Source of the DNA: Pseudomonas cremoris
Lineage (GTDB): Bacteria > Pseudomonadota > Gammaproteobacteria > Pseudomonadales > Pseudomonadaceae
Reading direction: 5' to 3'
Assembly (NCBI RefSeq): GCF_014230465.1
Contig: NZ_JAAXCY010000005.1
Coordinates: 124,001-188,000, forward strand
DNA length: 64,000 nt
Position 1 is the first letter of the stretch. Each line of letters opens with the position of its first letter. This document shows positions 59,011 through 64,000 of the stretch, piece after piece. The notes beneath the pieces are model-generated. The model did no database searches and was not told where the DNA came from. It saw only the letters and a list, made by a program, of their open reading frames with translations. Position numbers and translations under genes: made by a program.

Positions 59011-59895
59011 ATGGGCCCTTTCGATTGGCTTCCCCACGCACCGCTTGAACCCTTGCAGCTGGATTGGCTGCAAGGTGTGGAGTTGGCCGTGTTACGGCTG
59101 GACTGCATCGACCCGCTGATCAGCGGCAACAAGTGGTTCAAGCTCACCGGGCATTTGGCCCAGGCGCACTGCGCCCGCGGCGTCATCAGCCTGGGCGGTG
59201 CGTATTCCAATCACCTGCATGCGTTGGCGGCGGCGGGAAAACGCTTTGGTTTTGCCACCGTCGGCCTGTTGCGCGGCAACCCTCAAGAAAACGCCACCAT
59301 CCACGACCTGAAAGCTTTTGGCATGCAACTGCATTGGCTAGGCTATGGCGGCTATCGTGCGCGGCATGAGCCGGATTTCTGGCAACCGTGGCGCGAGCAA
59401 TATCCGCATTTTCATCCTGTGCCCGAAGGCGGTGGCGGGCTTGCCGGTGCGGTCGGTTGCGGCGTGCTGCTCGAACAGGCGCGCGCTCAGTTGCACACGT
59501 TGGGCTGGGACGATTACGACGCGTGGTGGCTGGCGGCGGGTACGGGGACCACGCTGGCGGGGTTGGTGTTGGCGGAGGCGGGTGCGCATCCGGTATACGG
59601 CGCCATGGCGGTGCCGGATGACCACGGTATTGCGCAGAACGTGCAGGCTATCGTGCAGGGAGAGTACGAGCTGTTCGACGCTAGCCGAGGCGGCTTCGCC
59701 AAGGTCGACCCGGTGTTGCTCGAGTTTATTCAAACCACGGAGCAAGCGTGCGGCTTGCCACTGGAGCCGCTCTACACCGGCAAAGCGCTGTTGGCATTAA
59801 AGCAGCAGGTCGAGGCCGGGCGCTTTCGCCCCGGCACCCGCCTGATCTTCATTCATACCGGCGGCCTGCAAGGCCGTCGAGGGTTTAATAGTTAG
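59011..59895 (+). CDS. D-cysteine desulfhydrase/ACC-deaminase-type PLP enzyme
   Basis: A 294-residue fold-type II pyridoxal enzyme. The PLP lysine lies in ISGNKWFKL (about residue 41), followed by the substrate motif SLGGAYSNHLHALAAAG (about residues 67-83). The TGTTLAGL phosphate loop lies near residue 182. The family includes 1-aminocyclopropane-1-carboxylate deaminase and D-cysteine desulfhydrase; I cannot separate these by eye, though the latter is more common in this shorter form. Its end overlaps the convergent cytochrome gene by 11 bases. Confidence 0.85.
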   Translation: MGPFDWLPHAPLEPLQLDWLQGVELAVLRLDCIDPLISGNKWFKLTGHLAQAHCARGVISLGGAYSNHLHALAAAGKRFGFATVGLLRGNPQENATIHDLKAFGMQLHWLGYGGYRARHEPDFWQPWREQYPHFHPVPEGGGGLAGAVGCGVLLEQARAQLHTLGWDDYDAWWLAAGTGTTLAGLVLAEAGAHPVYGAMAVPDDHGIAQNVQAIVQGEYELFDASRGGFAKVDPVLLEFIQTTEQACGLPLEPLYTGKALLALKQQVEAGRFRPGTRLIFIHTGGLQGRRGFNS

Positions 59896-60442
59896 CGCGT
59901 TTACCCGGCATCATCCGCAACGCGGTGTTATCGCGCAGGATGTAGTGGTGATAGATCCCCGCCAACGCGTGCAGCCCAATCAGCCAGTAACCGACCTTGC
60001 CGAACAGCACGTGCCAGCCTTCTATTTCCTTGGCCAGTGCCTTGTTTTCGGCGATCAATGGCGGCAACTCGATGCCGTAGAACATCACCGAATGCCCCTC
60101 GGCACTGACGATCAGCCAACCGGCAATCGGCATGCCGATCATCAACGCGTATAACGCAAAGTGCATCAGGGTTGCCAACAGGCTTTGCCATTGCGGCGGT
60201 GCGGGCACGATCTTCGGTGCCATTCCCAGGCTGCGCGCAAACAGGCGCAGCCAAACCAGCACAAACACGGTGAGGCCGAACATAAAGTGCATTTCGACGA
60301 TCAACGTTCGCCCACCACTGCCTTTGGGGAACTGCCCGCGTAACTCAATGCAGGCGTAGACCACCGCCAGTAGCACCACCATCAACCAGTGCAACGCAAT
60401 CGACATGGTGCTGTAACGCGTATCGGAGTTTTTCCACGGCAT
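59885..60442 (-). CDS. Cytochrome b561-family protein
   Basis: A 185-residue inner-membrane di-haem cytochrome with four helices. Probable haem ligands are the histidines in SIALHWLMV (about residue 18), VEMHFMFGL (about residue 52), LATLMHFALY (about residue 91) and GLHALAGIYHHY (about residue 155). It would carry electrons to or from a quinone. The ATG giving MPWKNSDTRY is preferred over an earlier one five codons upstream. Confidence 0.88.
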   Translation of the reverse strand: MPWKNSDTRYSTMSIALHWLMVVLLAVVYACIELRGQFPKGSGGRTLIVEMHFMFGLTVFVLVWLRLFARSLGMAPKIVPAPPQWQSLLATLMHFALYALMIGMPIAGWLIVSAEGHSVMFYGIELPPLIAENKALAKEIEGWHVLFGKVGYWLIGLHALAGIYHHYILRDNTALRMMPGKRANY

Positions 60443-60555
60443 CGCTGTGTTCCTCACTCATCAGGGCAAACCTCCGTTCTTTGGCGACGGAGTCCTTTAA
60501 CTGTATGCCGGTTTTGAGCGCTTTGCCTGGCGCAATGCCGTTGTCTTGACCTCTA

Positions 60556-61383
60556 TCAGTGGCTTTGCGGCATTTCACCGCGGGCCAGGCGCAGGTTGAT
60601 ATCGGCAATCACCGCTGGCAGCTCGTTGATGGTGTCGATCAGGTAGTGCGGGCGTGAACCTTCGAACATCGTTTCGATGCGCGTGCGTTCGCCCGCCAAG
60701 GTAGCGGCGTCCAGGGCACGGAACTGCTCGTAGGTCAGGCCCAGCGCGTTGCCGGAGCAGGTCAACGCCACGGTCCACATCCCCGCGCGGCGACCTTCGA
60801 GGATGCCCGGCACGGTGTCGTCGACCTTCACGCAGGCCGCCACATCATCAATGCCCAAGGCAATCACGTTGGCCAGGGCCTGGGCCGGCCAAGGGCGACC
60901 GTTGGGCACCTCGTCTGTGGCCACCACGTGGTCGGCGATATAGCCGTTGGTGGCGGCCAGGGCGACCACTTTGTCCATGACTTGCTTGGGGTAACCGGAG
61001 CAGGAACCGATTTTGATCCCGTTCAGGCGCAGCCGCGCAATGGTGTCGAGGGCGCCGGGAATCAGGGCCGAGTGCTCGGCGATCTTCTCGATCTGCAGTG
61101 GCATGAAGCGCTGGTAGATCGCGGTTACGTCATCATCCGTCGGCATACGGCCGAAGACCTTGCGGTAGCGTTCAGCAACGTGCGGCTGGTCGCAGAGGGT
61201 ACGGATATGGTCCCACTTGCCCATGCCCATCGGGCCACGGGCTTCGTCGATGGAAACCTGTACGTCGAACTCGGCGAAGGCCTCGACAAAGATCTGCGTG
61301 GGGGCGAAAGAGCCGAAGTCGACCACGGTGCCGGCCCAGTCGAGGATCACCGCTTGCAGGGTGTTGGGTTTTTGATAGTTCAT
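60556..61383 (-). CDS. phnX: Phosphonoacetaldehyde hydrolase
   Basis: A 275-residue HAD-fold enzyme that breaks the carbon-phosphorus bond of phosphonoacetaldehyde to give acetaldehyde and phosphate. The nucleophilic aspartate is in [11 protein letters not shown] (about residue 15), and the Schiff-base lysine is likely that in [11 protein letters not shown] (about residue 53). The later motif is VKVDDTVPG. Its start overlaps the phnW stop in an ATGA. It completes 2-aminoethylphosphonate breakdown. Confidence 0.95.
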   Translation of the reverse strand: MNYQKPNTLQAVILDWAGTVVDFGSFAPTQIFVEAFAEFDVQVSIDEARGPMGMGKWDHIRTLCDQPHVAERYRKVFGRMPTDDDVTAIYQRFMPLQIEKIAEHSALIPGALDTIARLRLNGIKIGSCSGYPKQVMDKVVALAATNGYIADHVVATDEVPNGRPWPAQALANVIALGIDDVAACVKVDDTVPGILEGRRAGMWTVALTCSGNALGLTYEQFRALDAATLAGERTRIETMFEGSRPHYLIDTINELPAVIADINLRLARGEMPQSH

Positions 61384-62507
61384 GCGTGTGCTCCAGAAGA
61401 AGAAAGGGTGATGCCCATGGCCTGCAAGGCGTGTGCAATGGCGGTGACGGCGGCGTGCATGTCGGTGGCATCGACGTGGCCGATGCAGCCCACGCGGAAG
61501 GTGTCCACTTGGGTCAATTTGCCCGGATACAAGATAAAACCCTTGGCCTTGACCCGTTCGTAGAACGCCTTGAACTGGTAGCGCGGGTCCTGTGGCGCGT
61601 GGAACGTGACGATGATCGGTGCCTGGATCGCTTCGGGCAGGAAGCTGCGCAGGCCCAGTTCGGCCATACCGTCCAGCAACGCCTGACAGTTGCGCGCATA
61701 ACGTTGATGACGCGCGGGCAAGCCGCCTTCTTCAGCGTATTGCAGCAGCGCTTCGTGCAGGGCTGCGACCACATGAGTCGGCGGGGTGAAACGCCACTGG
61801 CCGGTCTTGGTCATGTAGGCGTGCTGGTCGAACAGGTCCATCGCCAGGGAATGGCAGTTGCCTTGGGCGGCAGCCAGCGCCTGTTTGTCAGCGAACACAA
61901 AACCCATGCCTGGCACGCCTTCCAGGCACTTGCCCGAAGCGGCAATGAGCGCGTCGAACGGCACGGCGCGGGCATCGATCGGCAGTGCGCCGAAGGAACT
62001 CATGGCGTCGATGATCAGGCGCTTGCCATGACTTTTCACGACCTTGGCGATCTCGGCCAGCGGGTTGAGGATGCCGGTGCTGGTTTCGCAGTGGATCAAC
62101 GCGACGTGGGTGATGGCCTTGTCGGCGTGCAACAGGCGGTCCACGTCGGTTGCGGTGGTGGGTTCGTCTTCGGCGGTTTCGAAGGTGCTGAACTCGCGAC
62201 CCAGTATTTGGCAGATGTTCGCCATGCGTTTGCCGTAGGCGCCGTTGATCAGCACCAGAACCTTGCCGTCACGCGGCACCAGCGTACCGATGGCGGCCTC
62301 GACGGCGAAGGTGCCGCTGCCCTGCAACGGCACGCAATGGTGGCTGTCGGCGCCGTCGATGATTGCCAGCAATTGCTCGCAGACGCTGGCGGTGAGCTGG
62401 TTGAAGCGCTCGTCCCATGAACCCCAGTCCACCATCATGGCCTGGCGGGTGCGGGCGGAGGTGGTCAGAGGGCCGGGAGTGAGCAGGATGGGCGCAGCGG
62501 TGGTCAT
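61380..62507 (-). CDS. phnW: 2-aminoethylphosphonate-pyruvate aminotransferase
   Basis: A 375-residue class V aminotransferase that converts 2-aminoethylphosphonate and pyruvate to phosphonoacetaldehyde and alanine. N-terminal motif [10 protein letters not shown] (residues about 6-15); PLP region [11 protein letters not shown] and the Schiff-base lysine in [13 protein letters not shown] (about residue 194). The ATG giving MTTAAPILL is chosen; the open frame continues upstream without a ribosome site. It is divergent from a LysR gene across 110 bases. Confidence 0.95.
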   Translation of the reverse strand: MTTAAPILLTPGPLTTSARTRQAMMVDWGSWDERFNQLTASVCEQLLAIIDGADSHHCVPLQGSGTFAVEAAIGTLVPRDGKVLVLINGAYGKRMANICQILGREFSTFETAEDEPTTATDVDRLLHADKAITHVALIHCETSTGILNPLAEIAKVVKSHGKRLIIDAMSSFGALPIDARAVPFDALIAASGKCLEGVPGMGFVFADKQALAAAQGNCHSLAMDLFDQHAYMTKTGQWRFTPPTHVVAALHEALLQYAEEGGLPARHQRYARNCQALLDGMAELGLRSFLPEAIQAPIIVTFHAPQDPRYQFKAFYERVKAKGFILYPGKLTQVDTFRVGCIGHVDATDMHAAVTAIAHALQAMGITLSSSGAHA

Positions 62508-62594
62508 CACAAATCCTCGCAAAGCTGGGGCTGAATCTACGGCGCCTAAATTGCAGTTTGGCTTGTCATCAATCAAATTGTTTGTTGTTATGCG

Positions 62595-62617
62595 AGCTAT
62601 CAGTGAGGCCGATAGCT
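62595..62617 (+). promoter_or_regulatory. Perfect inverted repeat touching the LysR start codon
   Basis: Arms AGCTATC and GATAGCT are separated by nine bases (AGTGAGGCC) that contain the ribosome site GAGG. The second arm ends at the base before the ATG. As RNA it would place the ribosome site in a hairpin loop; as DNA it could be an autoregulatory operator. Confidence 0.5.
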
Positions 62618-63475
62618 ATGAACCTGTTCCAACTGCGTGCATTCGATGCCGTGGCCCGCGAGGGCAGTTTCACCCGTGCGGCGGCGCGGCTGTTTATCAG
62701 CCAACCTGCGGTGACCGGGCATATCAAAGCCCTCGAGGAGCACTACCAGATCCCGTTGCTGCGCCGCACCGCCAGGCGCGTGGAGTTGACCGAGGAGGGC
62801 GCACGACTGGCGGCGATCACCCGGGCCATTTTTGGCCTGGTGGACGAAGCGCAGACCCTGCTGGAGGCCAACCGCCAATTGCTGACCGGGCGCCTGGAAG
62901 TGGCGGCGGACGGCCCGCACCTGGTGATGCCGATGATCGCCAGCCTGCGGGCGCGCTACCCCGGCATCACCGTCAACCTGCGTTTGGGCAATGCCCAGGA
63001 AACCTTGGCGGCGCTGCTGTCCGAGCATGCGGATGTGGCGGTGCTCACCGAGGTGGAACCGCGCAGAGGCCTGCACCTGCAGCCCTTGAACGAATCGCGG
63101 ATTTGCGCCTTGGTGCCGGCCAATCATCCATGGGCGGCGCAGTCCGGGGGCATCGACCTCGCGCAATTGAACGAAGTGATCATGGTGCTGCGCGAACCCA
63201 GTTCCATCACCCGGCGTACCTTCGATGACGCGTGCCAGGCCGCCGGTGTGCAGCCCAAGGTGCTGCTGGAGTTGGACAGCCGCGAGGCGGTCACCGAGGC
63301 GGTTGCCGCTGAGTTGGGGATTGGGGTGGTGTCGTCGATGGAGGTCAGCCCGGACCCGCGAGTCAAGGCCATCCCCCTACAGGGTAACGGGCTGGTCAAC
63401 CGGCACATGCTTGGCTGCATGGAGCGCCGCCGCTCATTGCGCCTGATCCAGGCGTTTTTCGAGTGGGTGCCTTGA
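62618..63475 (+). CDS. LysR regulator of 2-aminoethylphosphonate genes
   Basis: A 285-residue regulator with a winged helix at residues about 1-60 (FTRAAARLFISQPAVTGHIKALEEHYQIPLLRR) and an effector domain from about 90 on. The ATG giving MNLFQLRAFD has a GAGG ribosome site. It is divergent from phnW-phnX, and LysR genes in this position in other pseudomonads activate phosphonate degradation. Confidence 0.9.
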   Translation: MNLFQLRAFDAVAREGSFTRAAARLFISQPAVTGHIKALEEHYQIPLLRRTARRVELTEEGARLAAITRAIFGLVDEAQTLLEANRQLLTGRLEVAADGPHLVMPMIASLRARYPGITVNLRLGNAQETLAALLSEHADVAVLTEVEPRRGLHLQPLNESRICALVPANHPWAAQSGGIDLAQLNEVIMVLREPSSITRRTFDDACQAAGVQPKVLLELDSREAVTEAVAAELGIGVVSSMEVSPDPRVKAIPLQGNGLVNRHMLGCMERRRSLRLIQAFFEWVP

Positions 63476-63575
63476 TGGTTTTTTGGTGGAACGATGGGTT
63501 TTTGCGCTATAAACTCTGCCCCCAAAGCGCCGGCCAGTAGACGTTTGGGCGCGATGGACGAAAAGAGAGTGAGTC

Positions 63576-64000
63576 ATGGGCGCACAGTGGAAAGTCAAAC
63601 ATAAAGAAGCGGCATCCAATGCCAAGGGCAAGATCTTCGGAAAGCTGGTGAAAGAAATCACCATCGCCGCGCGCAACGGTGCCGACACCGCGACCAACGC
63701 CCACCTGCGTCTGGTGGTGGAGCAGGCCAAAAAGGCCTCGATGCCCAAGGAAACCCTGGAACGCGCCATCAAGAAAGGCGCAGGCCTGCTGGGTGAAACC
63801 GTGCAGTACCACCGTGTGACCTACGAAGGGTTCGCCCCGCACCAGGTGCCGTTGATCGTCGAGTGCGTGACCGACAACATCAACCGTACCGTGGCGGAAA
63901 TCCGCGTGGCGTTCCGCAAAGGGCAACTGGGGGCTTCCGGCTCTGTATCCTGGGACTTCAACCACGTTGGTCTGATCGAAGCCTCGCCGGACACCCCGGA
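63576..64000 (+). CDS. YebC/PmpR-family regulator (partial, runs off the end)
   Basis: The first 141 codons of a YebC-type protein are present and the gene leaves the window. It opens [19 protein letters not shown], which differs from the canonical YebC opening MAGHSKWANIKHRK, so it is the second, YeeN-like paralogue. Other family parts are [22 protein letters not shown] and the [14 protein letters not shown] stretch. The family acts as transcription regulators or as translation factors that relieve ribosome stalling. Confidence 0.9.
   Translation, partial: MGAQWKVKHKEAASNAKGKIFGKLVKEITIAARNGADTATNAHLRLVVEQAKKASMPKETLERAIKKGAGLLGETVQYHRVTYEGFAPHQVPLIVECVTDNINRTVAEIRVAFRKGQLGASGSVSWDFNHVGLIEASPDTP

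Overview
The window is an ordinary-to-accessory stretch of a Pseudomonas chromosome, most likely of the P. fluorescens group. The basis is high-GC codon use, the gene order tig-clpP-clpX-lon-hupB-ppiD, PQQ/ethanol-oxidation genes of the exaC-pqqA-ercA-ercS type, an OprD porin, and many REP/REPIN repeats built on the core GTGGGAGCGGGCTTGCTCGCG. I see no prophage, plasmid, insertion sequence or CRISPR array.

Layout. 1-4.7 kb: the end of an unidentified gene, acetaldehyde dehydrogenase ExaC, a 23-residue orphan PqqA, an iron-type alcohol dehydrogenase and a hybrid sensor kinase (alcohol oxidation). 4.7-9.9 kb: an SLC13-type transporter, a 950-bp repeat island, and an EmrB/EmrA-like pump pair. 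10-17 kb: a hexuronate unit on the minus strand (OprD porin; uronate dehydrogenase, lactonase, TRAP DctP/Q/M, aldose-1-epimerase). 17-18.8 kb: CopD, CopC and a GNAT acetyltransferase. 18.9-27.3 kb: reductive pyrimidine degradation (TetR regulator, PreA, PreT, dihydropyrimidinase, NCS1 permease, ureidopropionase-type hydrolase). 27.5-33.3 kb: a tripartite RND efflux operon. 33.4-37 kb: small lipoprotein and membrane protein genes, a C39-like pseudopeptidase, PBP7 and FolD. 37.2-37.8 kb: a tRNA operon Arg-His-Leu-His.

38-46.7 kb is the protein quality-control block tig-clpP-clpX-lon-hupB-ppiD, with a sigma32-like promoter before lon and a strongly folded RNA region after hupB. 46.8-49.9 kb: an MFS transporter divergent from a LysR regulator, and a DUF2242 lipoprotein. 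49.9-54.5 kb: a homodimeric pyruvate-dehydrogenase-type E1, a divergent MarR regulator, and a free-standing protein matching only the E1 C-terminal part. The perfect palindrome TTGCAATTGCAA lies before both E1-type genes. 54.4-60.4 kb: a 28-codon peptide gene, an AraC regulator, a membrane-anchored nitrilase homologue lacking catalytic residues, FadH, a D-cysteine desulfhydrase-type PLP enzyme and cytochrome b561. 60.5-64 kb: 2-aminoethylphosphonate degradation (phnW-phnX) with its divergent LysR regulator, and the start of a second-type YebC gene.

The items most worth a second look are: the E1 C-terminal-only protein and its shared operator with the E1/MarR pair; the three-way-junction RNA candidate behind hupB; the orphan pqqA; two enzyme homologues with missing catalytic residues; and a REP element that supplies the C-terminal tail of the epimerase.
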